A stretch of 64,000 nt of DNA from Eonycteris spelaea (taxonomy: Eukaryota; Chordata; Mammalia; Chiroptera; Pteropodidae): the NCBI GenBank assembly GCA_003508835.1, contig PUFA01000021.1:6922501-6986500 (forward strand), in the 5' to 3' direction. Positions within the stretch are counted from its first letter, which is position 1. Each line of letters opens with the position of its first letter. Under the pieces are notes generated by a model. That model was not told the origin of the DNA, did not search any database, and saw only the letters and a list, made by a program, of their open reading frames with translations. The translations under genes and the position numbers were made by a program. Shown piece by piece: positions 47,961-60,200 of this stretch.

Positions 47961-48642
47961 ATTGTCATAATATAGTATGGCCCTTGACTAGCATGACAAT
48001 CATGAAAGGCCTCTCAGAGGAAGTGATTTTTGAAACTCAATTTAATTCTCCCCCCAAATTTTATATGCCCAGGCACTGTGACATACGTTGCTTAACTGGT
48101 CTCATATGTTAGACCTGAAGAAAGCATAGTCTGTATTTTACTCACCTTTGCATTGTTTATGCAAAATTTCATGCTCAAAACATATTTGTTGGATTGAAAT
48201 TCCCATATGACTTCATCTAGCTCACAGTTGTTTTCAAATATTATAGAAAGATTATATTATTGAAGAAAAAATAAAAGAACAACATGTCATTAACTTTTCA
48301 GCTGTGGCCGGTAAGAGACCTTAGCTATGATGAAGCCCAGCTCTTGATTAGAGACATGAGCAAACTTGATCTAGAGAAGTTAAAGCGAATGTCAAATATA
48401 TAGCTAGTGAGATGATACCCAGGTTTCAAAATTTCCTCATCGGTCCTGCTCACACTAATCCTGGAGATCAAGAGAACTTTAATTTTCTAATCCCAGGTAT
48501 ATGAGGGTACTTATTGCCTTATAACACTTAAAATAATAGTTTACATTGTTGAAAAATTATCTAATAAAAAAGGAAAATCTTCAATCATTTGCCTTGTTCT
48601 GATGATAGAAAAACGTCTTCACTTTCTCACACACTAGGATAT

Positions 48643-48643
48643 T

Positions 48644-48686
<43 letters not shown>

Positions 48687-48905
48687 TTATTAAATTTGTT
48701 GGGGTGACATTGGTTAATAAAATTATAGAAGATTCAATAATACATCATCCATATATTGCATTGTTTGTTCACCACCCAAAGTTAAATTTCCTTCTGTCAC
48801 CATATGTTTGACCCTGTTTACCCTTTTTTTCCTCCCCCCTTTCCCTCCAGTAACCACTAAACTGTTGTCTGTGCCTATGAGTTTTTGTTTTGTTTGTCTT
48901 GTTCA
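48643..48905 (-). repeat. L1 3' end, bat type, with (TTTA)n tail
   Basis: A (TTTA)n tract at 48643-48688 is the complement of an AAATA-type L1 tail. It leads into GGGGTGACATTGGTTAATAA, TTGTTCACCACCCAAAG, CTTCTGTCACCATATGTTTG and TAACCACTAAACTGTTGTC. The same subfamily type as 13258-13379. Bases 47961-48642 hold nothing else. Confidence 0.8.
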
Positions 48906-50269
48906 TTTGTTGCTTTTCATTTTATGATCTTTTTAAAAAGATTTTCTCAGTATAAGCCTCACTTGCAAAGGAAATGTCATCCAATTATATTTTATCATTT
49001 TAAGTGTTATGGATATTGGAAACAAAGCAAAAGCCAAGAAAATTCTATAAAAATGTTAACCCTAAGCATTCTTAATTTATGAGTCAAATGAATAGAAATG
49101 ACATACTAATTTTTTTCAATAACAGCAATTGCATCTTGGCAAGAATCCAATTAGAGTCAGCCATGATAATAAATGTGGTTGCTTGAAATCTCACATCTTT
49201 CTGATGACTAAAGGACATTTTGCTTAAGAGCCAACATATATTCCTGAAATAGTTTACTTCCTATTAGCACAGGTCACCACATCTCAAAGAAAAAAATTAT
49301 TTCCTATGACTTATTTTGATTAAATGAGTGCCCTATTTATAAACCTTGGCAAAAATAAATTTTATAGTTTACAAAATACATTTATGCTATAAAGCCAATC
49401 AAATTAGCACAATTTTGAAAGCCTTGAAGCATATTCTGTCTACTCAATAAAACTTTTATTCTACTCATACCCATTTACTTATAATAAAAATGACATAATC
49501 CACATGACTCTTAGCTGACGCTACTGATAGCACCCATCTCTCTGCTCCTCTAATAGACATATCACATTGAAAGAAGGGAATCTTTAGTCCCTCAGTGTAT
49601 TTCTGACACTTACAACAAGGCTGGAAAATAATATTCCCTAAGTATTTGATAAATGGGTGTATCAAAGAATGAAGATATCTATGAAGATTCTCTTGATGAT
49701 GAATAATTTGTAAGCACTGTGTCTAAAACAAAGTCCTTGAATAAAAGTCTGATCTCAACTCAGCAGCAAGAGTGATACTTTTGAAACGCAGACCTAATAT
49801 TCCTTCTGTCCTCAAAGCTCTCTGAGTTACTTCCCTATTTTTATTTTTTTCCTCTTTCTATTTCTTTCAAACAAGATATCACCAGACACAATCCAGCATC
49901 CTTTATCACCTCCAATACCTACATTCTGCAACTTTACCATCTTTCTCTCCAACCCGGGGTGGGGGTGGTTCTTCCTACATGCCACTATAAGCCTTTGGTA
50001 CTGGCTGCACATGACCTATCACATCAGGGCCCCCAATAAGTAGTGCCTTAAAGAATAAAACTTGACCCTTGTAAGCCTCTCTATTTACTTCAGTCTTCTT
50101 TTGTAATAATAAATGCATAATTCTTTTTTTACTTTATTTGCTATCAAAAGTGTTATTGCTTCCCTTCCCTAGCAGAGACCTCTGAAACTTCAGTTGATTT
50201 CCCTTGAACCATTAAAGAATACATGCTGCTGATAGGTGCAAATCACAAATGATTGTGAAGGAGGGACGA
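48906..50269. other. Non-coding DNA, nothing recognised
   Basis: No supported gene. The short open frames here (48885-49082, 49465-49665, 49827-50012) lack any motif. Confidence 0.45.
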
Positions 50270-50435
50270 TCTATATTAACTATATTACATATCATAAAAT
50301 ATTGTATATAATAGATTGTATAACACCATATAAGTACTATATGTAAATATATAATATATATTACATAGCATAATATTTAATATATAATTATATATACCAT
50401 AATACATATTATAAAATATATTACACACACTTGCA
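50270..50435. repeat. AT-rich low-complexity, palindrome-rich tract
   Basis: Near-pure A/T with many short overlapping palindromes (ATATATAATATATATT and similar). Could extrude cruciforms. Bases 50436-51149 show nothing firm. Confidence 0.7.
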
Positions 50436-51149
50436 CCATAGTTAACTACGTTAAATATAACTATATCTTATACTAGATGGTTTCTTTGACTTTCTCTTCC
50501 TGTTGCTAAATGCACAGCTTTTGCTAAGATGTTGACTAAGGAAAGACTTTAAAATGATCAAACACTGATTCAGGTCCTTAGAAATCATTATAGAAAAAAT
50601 TATATCAAGATTTAAAAAGCTATGTTGAAGTAATAAAGTCATGACTTAAATCGTGCTATAAAATCATGAGATTGTTCAACAGAAAGGTAAATAGAAGAAT
50701 AAAAAAACTTATAAATGGGAAGAAGCTTTGAAACTTTTACTAAGTTGTGACATGGACACCTGAGTCACCGAGGGACAAAAGCCCACGTCCACACCTCCTA
50801 GCTTCTCTTGCAGAGGGATGATGGAGTAGGAGATCCTGGTATCCACCTTCTGTTATCACCACTAGCATCAAATGCAGTGCTGTTTCTGTCTTGCTGAATT
50901 GCCAATTTGTTTTTTTGATTTTTGTCTCCACGACACTGCTCTAACTTCCAAATCATCCTGTTCATGTGAAAAATGTCCTGTGTTAGGAGCTGCCTACGTG
51001 AAGTGGGAAAGCCAGCCTGCCTGGGCGACCTGGCTGAGCTAGGGTGAGCACAATTCTCCAAAATGGAACTTGAGATGAGATTTTAAGTTCTCTCAATCAA
51101 ATGTATGATGCTGAGAGTAAAAGCAGATCCTTTCTTGGCGCAGTGAGTA

Positions 51150-51520
51150 AGGAAACAAAATTTAAAGTAAGCCCACAAAAGTATAAATGCATTCAGACTT
51201 TGAGACAGCCATCATACATCTAAGAGTCTATCCTAGAATTTCACCTGCATATAAGTGAACCGACGTATTGCAGTGTCATTTGTAATAGTTAACAAATGAG
51301 AAACAATCCAGGTGTCCACAAATAGGGGACAGAAACAAAACCGGAAGTGGAGCATTGTGGAGTGTAAAAGAAGAATGAGAAAGCTTTTCATTTATTGATA
51401 GGGAATGATCTCCTCGATATGTGAAAAAAAAAGTCAACAAGAGTAGTAATATGCAAACTATGCTACCACTGTAAGGGAAGAAATGGGAGCGTATAGTTAT
51501 AGTTGATATTTTTTCATTAA
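51150..51520 (+). repeat. L1 3' region fragment (old L1ME/HAL1 type)
   Basis: AAGAGTCTATCCTAGAATTT, TGTCATTTGTAATAGTTAAC, CAATCCAGGTGTCCACAAATAGG and ATATGTGAAAAAAAAAGTCAAC follow the order of old L1 3' sequence. Confidence 0.55.
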
Positions 51521-51744
51521 AAAATCTAGAAGTAGTTCTAATAATTTTATGAAATTTAATTTAAAAATTAATTTATAATAATAATTTTACAGAAGAAAAT
51601 AAAAGTGTTACCTGCATGTGCTGAATGAAGGAGCAGGGAGCTGTCTGTTGAATCACACAGATGATCAGGAAGTATTGTTCTATGTGGCATTTACGTTATT
51701 CGTATTTAAACTTTGTGAAAGAAATGTCTATTCAAGTAATTTTA

Positions 51745-52145
51745 AAAATGGAATATCACTCCGCCATAAGCCATAAGAAAAGATGAAATACTGCCATTTG
51801 TGACAACATGGATGGACCTTGAAATAATTATACTAAGCGAAATAAGCCAGACGGAATAAGTTGAACACCACATGATATCACTTATGTGTGGGATATAAAC
51901 CTGAAAGCAACAAAGGAACAGGACTCATGGACATGGACAACGGACTAGTGGTTACCAAGGGTAAGGGGTACGGGAAGGGCGTGATAGACAGGGTAAAGGA
52001 GGCCAAATATGTGGTGACAGAAAGAAATCTAACTATGGGAGGCGAACACACACTGCAATATATATATATATGCCTTACTGTTGAATTGTACACCTGAACC
52101 TTACTGAATTTCGTTAACCAATGTCACCATAATAAAAACAAATTA
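51745..52145 (+). repeat. L1 3' end, bat type
   Basis: GGAATATCACTCCGCCATAA, CAACATGGATGGACCTTGAA, AAATAAGCCAGACGGAATAA, CTAGTGGTTACCAAGGGTAA, then TGTACACCTGAACCTTACTG and CCAATGTCACCATAATAAAA. The overlapping plus and minus frames here (51878-52097) are readings of this untranslated region, not genes. Confidence 0.85.
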
Positions 52146-55007
52146 ATTTAAAAAATCAACTAAAACGTAAAATGCAGCCTGTTAGAAAGGACATGGAGTT
52201 TGATTAAATTCAAGCATGTTTCAAAAAGGAACGCTTTTAAAGATAAATTGAAGCTACCCCATGTTTCGATGGAGATTATCTTCCACTACAATTACCCACA
52301 AGACTTCCTCCCACTGCCCTCACACACCACCGATAGGTTCTGAAACATGTTTCCTCTGCTGCAGGCCACCTACTAATTGCTTTCTTTGGATACCTACCAA
52401 CAAGGAGCCACCAGTCGTCATACCTGTCTACTGAGAATCACTGATTGTACTTCTAACTATTGCATCCTGAAATTTCAGTAGGGGAGTTCTGTATTACAGG
52501 CCACAAAGTGGACCAGAAAATCAGATGGAAGCACAAGGAGATTTTATATTTTAGGTAACAAAATTTAATATATTTTTTAAAAGTCCCTGAAGTGCTGGTA
52601 GATACATTACCTCTTTATAAATTTAAGTAGTACTTTTAGAAAAAAAATAATGCCGTTTAATTTACTATTAGGTCAGAACATATTTAATGAGGAGTTTCAA
52701 TTACATCAGTTCTTACAGCATCTCATTTGTGCAATTTCATCAGCATTGGATAGCATTTAGCAAGTCTTGGGCCTGGGAAAAGAGATTGGGAAAAGCTTGA
52801 TATTTTTTTCCATTTAAAGAAAATGTTATATGAAAGAGATAACATGTATTGCTCACAGTTGAATGCTCTTTGAGACAAATGAATTCATTTATATTGATAG
52901 AAACAAATTTATTTATCCTTTCTTCTCTGGGACCCCAATTCCGCCCAAAATAGAAATCACCTTTAAAAATAGATACTTGAGAAAACAAAACCTTTATATG
53001 TGCTTTAATAAAGCGTTATTTTAAAAATAATCAATGCAGGAATGCCACTTCTCTGTCTAGATCATCTGTCTTAAAACTTTTTTTCTTTTTTGGTCTCAGG
53101 GACACTTTATATCAGTAAAACATATTGACGTTGAGAACCCAAAAGAGTTTTTGCTTATGTGGTTTATATATATTGATATCTACCATAGTAGATGTTAAAA
53201 TTGAGAAATGTACAAATATTTATGAATTTCAAATAGTAATAATAAATACATTTCATGTTAATGTAAATAATAATATCTATATATGAAAATTACTATATTC
53301 TATTATGCTTCCCCTTAAAACTAAAGTGAAAGAAGAGGGGAATCATTACACAGTTTTGCACATTTCTATAGTGTCTGGCTCAACAGACTATAGCAGGGTT
53401 ATCATCTGCTTATACATTTCATCTATTGCCTCCCACGTACATGTAAGGAAAGAGTATTTTTTTAAAGAAATTCTTAGATATCTGTGGATATTCTTTTTTG
53501 CTTTGGCAACAAAGTTTGACAAGTTGTGGTTTCTTAAAAGGTAACTGCAATGTAGAATCTGAATTTGATCAATATGCTTTTTGTATTGTGTTACATTAAA
53601 ATCCATTTTTTTGAATTCTGAATGGATCATTTACTTACGTGTGACTTAGTAACATCCTTTTTGGTCATTTGGAATTATAATGGTTAACTTAATTATGCAG
53701 ATAATCAAAATGTTGACACATTTTATTCTATGATCTCAAGACAACATATTTATTAATATCACCAATGATTCCATCAGAAAGTCTTTAAGAATCAAGAATC
53801 TCTCAAGTTCATGGTGATGGATACAGATTTTCAACAATTCTAATTTTCACTTGAAATGTTCAGTATAATCATGGGCCACAATTACTGTCAGTTTTTGTCC
53901 TTGTGACAATCACACTTTGTTGACGATTTCAAGAAAATATCATTTGAATATCCAAGTCTGAATAATTGGTGTGTCCGTCAGTTGTTTAAAATAAAAATGG
54001 TATTCCATGTCAATCATTGTTTAAAATAAATACGCGTTTTTTGAAAAAAGCTAGTGTAGCCCACAACTCAAACAGTTGTCCATGTACTTCTACTCAAGAT
54101 ATAACCATATTTCATTTTGCAGCAAATGTGCTTAGTTTTTCTTTCTATTCTGTCACATTGAAGTTTGAAAAGACATGGACTCTAGGGTCACTCAAGTGTT
54201 ACTTTCCAGAATTGTAAAGAGAATAAAGGGAAGCTTCTAATTAAAGCAGAGTCAAAAAATGATGAAATATTATTTCCTGAAGTGAAGTTTGCTTTATATC
54301 TCACTCCACTGTTTAGTATGCTACCTTACATTTTATTTCAAAATAGAAAGTATTTTCAAATTGTTTCTATATTTCCATACAGAAAACTTTAAAAGTTATA
54401 TGCTTATCGGAATTGCTCAATCTTCTATCATGTTGATAATGTGAATACTTGATTTTTTTCAGGTGATTCGACTGTTCTTTACTTGGACCATACATAGAAT
54501 GCAGATCTGATTTTGATATTAACAACTTATTGTATAGGTTACCATTTAGTCTTCTGGGTTACATTACATATAAGGCTTATGTGGTTTCTAAACATTTTTA
54601 AGACCTGCATGGATGGAATTAAAAGTTGAGAATGAGCAGATGTTTCTAATTAGCATTAATTTTCTTGCTAGCTTCAACTACAGCCAAAATTTACTAAAGA
54701 ATTTCACTATTATTCCAAAAATTATCAGGTGGATATCTTCACAGTTCTTTCAATCTATTTTGATTTCTCCTTACAATAAAGAGATTTGATTTTTTCTTTA
54801 ATTTGAACTTTTAAAAATAAAGTGTACTTGGATTTATGGATTTTTATAGAACTAAACACAAGGTCACCATCCACTAGCCTATGGAATACAGAGCAATAGA
54901 AATATTCATATTAACTTTGTTCATTGGTTCAAAATACTTGGCTTTATTTCATATGATGGTCACTTTTATTTCTAGGAGAATTTGTGAGAAATTGTGAAAT
55001 TATGTGT
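52146..55007. other. AT-rich non-coding DNA, nothing recognised
   Basis: No gene or named repeat that I can support. The complementary frames at 53305-53544 (+) and 53388-53630 (-) lack motifs. Confidence 0.45.
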
Positions 55008-55020
55008 TAAGAAAAAGGAA

Positions 55021-55258
55021 GTCTACAGCCATGACACCCTAAACAAGCCCAATCTGATCTGATCTCAGAAGTTAAGCAGAGTCGGGCCTGGTTAGTGCTT
55101 GGATGGGAGACCACCTAGGAAGACCAGGTGCTATAGGTGTAAAAAATCAAAAATAAAGGATTGTAAGCTGACGAGGTCCTTGCACTCTGTGAGGTCAACT
55201 AAGGGTTGCCTTGCCTAAAAATATAATTTAAAAAATTAATTTAAATAAATAAATAAAT
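55021..55258 (+). mobile_element. 5S rRNA-derived SINE (MEG-R-like), with target duplications
   Basis: Bases 55021-55141 align over the full 121-nt length of vertebrate 5S rRNA, starting GTCTACAGCCATGACACCCT. The internal pol III promoter region is well kept (AAGTTAAGCAGAGTCGGGCC, then TGGTTAGTGCTTGGATGGGAGACC). A 3' unit unrelated to 5S (55142-55215) and an AAATA-rich tail follow. The duplication TAAGAAAAAGGAA at 55008-55020 recurs at 55258-55271 with one extra A. Length, tail and duplications mark a retroposed SINE, not a 5S gene. 5S-derived SINEs of this build are known from megabats. Confidence 0.88.
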
Positions 55259-55271
55259 AAGAAAAAAGGAA

Positions 55272-55593
55272 AGAGTTTAGGTTGAATAATGAGTTGGAAA
55301 AAGTTAACAAAGTTTTCCTGGATAGAAAGTAGAGGTGGAAGGGAGGTAAAATTTATACAATTCCAACTGTGCACAAAGGAAAAAAAGAGACATTACTACT
55401 GTATTAGGGTTAATTGCAATGAACCAGGTAGAAAGTATAAGAAAACCATAATTAAAAACAATATGATATTTTTCCTTAAATGACCTAAATCACACCATGT
55501 TAAATAAAAATATGTTTTTTTCTAAGGCGTAGGAGCAAGGACAAACAGCTATCAAGATTATTTTCAGCTAATTGTTTTAAATCATTTATTATT
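55272..55593. other. Non-coding DNA, nothing recognised
   Basis: The 64-codon plus frame at 55289-55483 has no motif. No repeat seen. Confidence 0.45.
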
Positions 55594-55599
55594 TTATTG

Positions 55600-56160
55600 A
55601 ATAGTTGGCTGGAAAGTTAATTTAGAACAGTATTTGCCTGTATATGTAGTGTTGGCGAGAATCCCCATAATGAACTTAATAGAAGAGTGTCTCGCTGGGA
55701 GGCAAATGACTATTCGCTCTCCAGCCAATAAGAACATTTCCAACAGCCTGAGCGTAGCTCTGGGCTTACCAGGAAGCAAAATAACAGTGACAGAGGATGC
55801 GGAGCCTTCCTTTCGAGGTGATAATTAGTCCTGAAATTCACAGTGGAGTCAAAGTAATTAACAATCAGGAAGTATTACTTACAGGCTACATCATTTAGAA
55901 CGGAGTAAATAAGCAGGCCAAGATGCAGGATTTGGAATCTGTGTTTGCCAAGTGGTAGTTAGCCGGCGCCCAACCCATGTTTGCCTTGGAAGACTTCTAA
56001 TCCTAAGCATCTTCAGCATCCTCATGAGTCCCTACAATGTCATGGTAATTGCATTTCATTCTCCTTTGTCCCCAAGGTAGGCTCCTGAGAACTTCGATTT
56101 CCAGAGAGTTTCCTGGAAGGCAATCATTTCGCAAAAGCCGTAAACAGCCTAAGAACTAGG
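55600..56160. other. Candidate conserved non-coding block
   Basis: Repeat-free and CpG-retaining (GTGTTGGCGAGAATCC, GTGTCTCGCTGG, CTATTCGCTC, GGATGCGGAGCC, TTCGAGGTG, TAGCCGGCGCCC), with a CCAAT-type AGCCAATAAG near 55723. CpG retention outside repeats is unusual in this window. Both strands are open over about 55634-55779, which can happen by chance. An enhancer or an unrecognised exon are both possible. Confidence 0.35.
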
Positions 56161-56214
56161 AAAAAAAGGATTTCTAATTTTATAAGGAAGCCATAATAAA
56201 CTAAGTATTTTTCA

Positions 56215-56390
56215 TATATTATTCATTTAATCATCACAACATCATATTTATATCATAAGCACTACCATCTTCCATGTTCTACTTAGGAAATTGAGGCAGA
56301 GAGAGGTGTAATAAATTATCTATAATAGGACGATACTAAGAAGTAAAACAGCAAACTTTAGACCCAGGTAGACTGGATGAGAATCCATGC
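56215..56390 (-). repeat. MIR-type fragment
   Basis: TTCATTTAATCATCACAACA, CTACTTAGGAAATTGAGGCAGAGAGAGGTG and AAGTAAAACAGCAAACTTTAGACCCAGG match minus-strand MIR. Confidence 0.6.
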
Positions 56391-56859
56391 TTTCAGCTGG
56401 TATGATTCATGGTCAGAGGTTAGTCTTTCAGTGATGATAAAATAAGCAGAAGAAAGAAATACAGCAGTAGAGACATTCTGAAGAGGCCATAGCCATGTCA
56501 AATACTGTAGAGAATTTAAGTAATTAAAAGGGTAAAATGAGTCTGTTTGATTAGGCAATTAGAAGATTCTTGATGATTCAAGAGAACTTCTGCTGACGGA
56601 AAAACATTGGGGCGGTGGGGGTGGGGGAGGACAATGCTTAAACCACGCTCCATATAGGACACAAGCCTATGGAAAGTGGGGGACTTATATTGCCACATGT
56701 GTCAAGAGCTATGGGAGATGTGGTAGGTTTGGGTATAAATTGCAGCTTTCCTTAGGATTTTTAGTAATACTCTGTTCTGGTTGTTATGGAATGTCGTGGG
56801 ATTTAAGCTTTATCTGGTTTCCTAATACATAAAAGATGCTAACTTTCATAACAGTAATG

Positions 56860-57050
56860 TGGTAAAAGGGTCAAATATGTGGTGACAGAAAGAAATCTAA
56901 AAACTACGGGGAGGGGAGCACACAATGCAATATACATATATATATATATATGTATATACATATACATATATATGTATATATATGTATATGTATGTATGTA
57001 TGCTTTACTGTTAAATTGTAAAACAAATAAATAAATAAAGGCTTTATTTT
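56860..57050 (+). repeat. L1 3' UTR fragment with TATG/TATA expansion
   Basis: AAAGGGTCAAATATGTGGTGACAGAAAGAAATC repeats the 3' UTR seen at 51992-52030. It then passes into a TATATA/TATG array (56932-57003) and ends with TTTACTGTTAAATTGTA and an AAATA tail. Bases 56391-56859 hold nothing recognised. Confidence 0.7.
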
Positions 57051-57077
57051 GAAATATATACCAGTATAATTACAGAA

Positions 57078-57217
57078 TGTGTGTGCATGTGGGTTCATGT
57101 GTCAAGTATGTGTGCACACTTATGGGGTGCATGTATGTAAATATGTATATGTTTATACTATGTATATATGTATATGTGTACATGGTGTGTATGTGTATAT
57201 GTGTGTGAGTGTGTGTT
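57078..57217. repeat. Alternating TG/TA-rich low-complexity tract
   Basis: GTGTGTGCATGTGGG through repeated TATGTATATG units to GTGTGTGAGTGTGTG. Mostly alternating purine and pyrimidine, so prone to Z-DNA. Confidence 0.75.
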
Positions 57218-60200
57218 TTGGGGGCAAGAGAATCTGGAAACCTTTGTGAAACCTTTGAGGAAGAGATTTCACTAGGTTTTGAGGTGAAGAATCATACTAA
57301 TATGTGACTTGACTCAAAGATAGCCAAGCCTTCTGTTGTTCCTTATTAAATTTTCTTAATAATGTTTATTAAAATTTGCTGCTTGGTTTGTGTTTTTTGC
57401 GGTACACTAACAGCTCTCTCCAGGCTGTGCAGAGATGGCAAGGGAGAGTTACCTTATTCTGCCGGTGATGCTTTCAGGGAAATAAAAGAAAAAGCAGTTG
57501 ACGAAGAATTTTTCAACCTAAAACATCTGTTCTAAAACATTATGCATTATAATGACAACAGGAAACTTCCAGTTCTGAAGTTTGGTCTCGAGGTAATATA
57601 AAGGGCCCCTAAATGACAATTATAAAACATAATCCAAAAAGAGAATAAAATGTATGGCTTGTAAACAGAGGTGACTGTTGAGCTGTGAGGGAAGGCGGGT
57701 GAGGTTCAGGAAGAATAACCTTTCACGATCACATTGAAATCGCTGTTCGTGTTTCTTTTTGATCACCCCTTAGAAAGGATAAAAATAAAACATTTTCCTT
57801 GGGTAGTTTTTGGCATAAATGAAGCATGTTTTTATGGAAATGTCACCTCTGTTCTGAATGTTTGTATTAATTATCAGCAAGAATTCTGGATTCCTCATGT
57901 CCCCATTTTCATTTTTATTTATACCCTAATATTAGCACATCTACTCCCAATATCTCTAAATTCTACTGGTCTTACTAGGTCTAGCCCCAATACTGTCTAA
58001 TAACCACGTGCTGCACTCAACTATTCCAATGGAAAAAATATTTATTTCTTCCTTCATCAGTGGTAACTCAGCACTGAGCAGTGACACCAGTGACAGTATT
58101 CTACACCATCTGCCTTTTGTAAACCACCTGCACCCACCTGTAGATCTGATTTAAATCAATTTACATGCAATGGTAAATCTCTGGGCTAAATCTTTACCGA
58201 CCTAGAATTACGTAAATCCTGCAATCCTATGTCTGCTATTTTTCTCATCCATTTCTCATCTTGGTCTTTATAGTTCACATTTATTCATGATTAATTATAA
58301 ATGTGTTAATGTATTTCTATTAGTACTAGTAAAAAATATATATATATACCATGGTTCGCCAGAGAAGATTACATCGTAAAACCTAAAATGGTTGTCATGT
58401 CCAAATTCTGTCCAGTTACAAATCTTTGATGGGTCATATGTCCCATTGATAGTTTTCCTTGGTGACTCCAACCTATAGAGATTTTGTCTTTTCTCCACAT
58501 GCCTTTTGAATGTATGGTTCTTAGCATAAACTTAGTCACATATTTTTAAATTCCATCGTTGTTCTCACTGTAAATTATTTCCTCAGCATTGCTTAATCTC
58601 CTTTCAGGATAGGACCTGTGTTACTCTTCCTCTATAGCTCATAAAATGCTTAGAATACTACTCAGGAGGTACTCAAAAATGTTGATTGATTTAATCAACA
58701 ATTTCACAAACAGTACATTATAAAGAATATTTATTTAGCCTCTTCAACTGTTAGCTTTCTAGATGAGTTCTTACTTTTGTACAAATTACTAAACTATGAA
58801 GGAACCAGAGTATACCCTGCTGTCACATGTACCCCTACGCACCATTTTTTAGCGCCCTCTAAGTTATAACGTGAGCTCAATGGAGTCTGGGACGCTGACT
58901 CTTTGCTTCACCTCTACAACATGACACATGGTAGGGAACTTAGTTAAATGTTTTTTAAATGAAGAAAGCAAGTGCTATCAGATAATGTCTGGGATGTCTT
59001 CCCAGTCCATATTCCTTTTTTCCTGAGAAACCTTCTCCCTAACCAAAGGTGAGCCCCATAGGCAGGATTCTCCCATCTATTTTTGCCAAAACAAATTGGA
59101 CCGAGAGTGTGCACCGGCCCTGAAATAGACAGTGAGATTTCCCCATCTCCTTGCTGACATATTTGTTGAGGGCGCTGGAGAACATGACAGCGACTACAGC
59201 TGGTGGCTTGGATGAATTGCAGGGCTGGGACAGCCACAAGCTGCTATGGCTACAAATGTCTTAACTCTCAAGCATGGTGGCAGTGAGAACCAGAGAAAGC
59301 TGCTGTGTGGAGAGAGACAAACATAGCAAATGCCTAGATGAGGGGAGTCGGAGAAAAGTGTGGAGAAGTGTTGCCCCAGGGCCCTTTGGGGGCTTGACCT
59401 CTAATCCCTCCAGAAATCGGTTCACCTCCCATCCATGGTTTCCATGAGTCTATCTTGGGTGGTAATAAACTAGCCCTCAGGGTTTTCTACTTTTATGTCA
59501 CCAAAAATATTTTACTAATCCGAAATATTCAATAGAAGTGTTGTATTAGAGGTTGAACTGAGAATATAATGAGGGCATTTTAACTAATAGTCGGGGGACT
59601 TGAAACCCATTGCTGCTCTACTATAGCTTGTGAATGTCTTAGTTTCTGCACTGCTGAGTTTAGGATGCTCGACCATCAATATCCATCAATGCTTCTCTTT
59701 CACCTTCTTTTCAGATACTGCCATGACACCAGTCACGTTGATGAAAACTATAATGTTCGATTAGCCAATTTCCCAAATATCTAGATATTTTATCAGATGC
59801 AAAAGACATATCTAGATGTTAATAACATCTTTTAATTTTCACCTAGATGGTTTAAGTTATATTGGTGCAGTCTCCTTTCAATTCATTTTTAGTTCTTCAT
59901 ATTCATGCAGCACCAGAATTTATTTATTTTATTCTGGGACCTTTCCAAATAACATTCGTGAAATCAAAATTAATTTTGAATAGGCTTTTCTAGTCCATGT
60001 GCATGGAACACCTGTCTCCTTTTTATCTACAGAAGGTTCTTCCTCATTAAAAATTTAGTATCACAATTTTATGTTCTTTTGTTCTGAATATATTATAGTA
60101 GCTTTCCCAACAAGATTTACAAGATTTCCTGGGCATATTTAAATGTAGAAAACATGGTACAAAGCCTTGATGGCAATCAATGCAGACCCAAGGGACAGAA

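Noticed and set aside
51878..52097. Complementary open frames of about 70 codons on both strands
   Set aside because: They fall inside an L1 3' UTR and are chance readings.
55021..55141. A functional 5S rRNA gene
   Set aside because: It has many changes from 5S, no T-run terminator at the gene end, an extra 3' unit, an A-rich tail and target duplications, so it is a SINE.
55594..55828. Overlapping sense and antisense frames as a gene pair
   Set aside because: Each is about 60 codons without a motif or splice evidence; kept only as part of a conserved-looking block.
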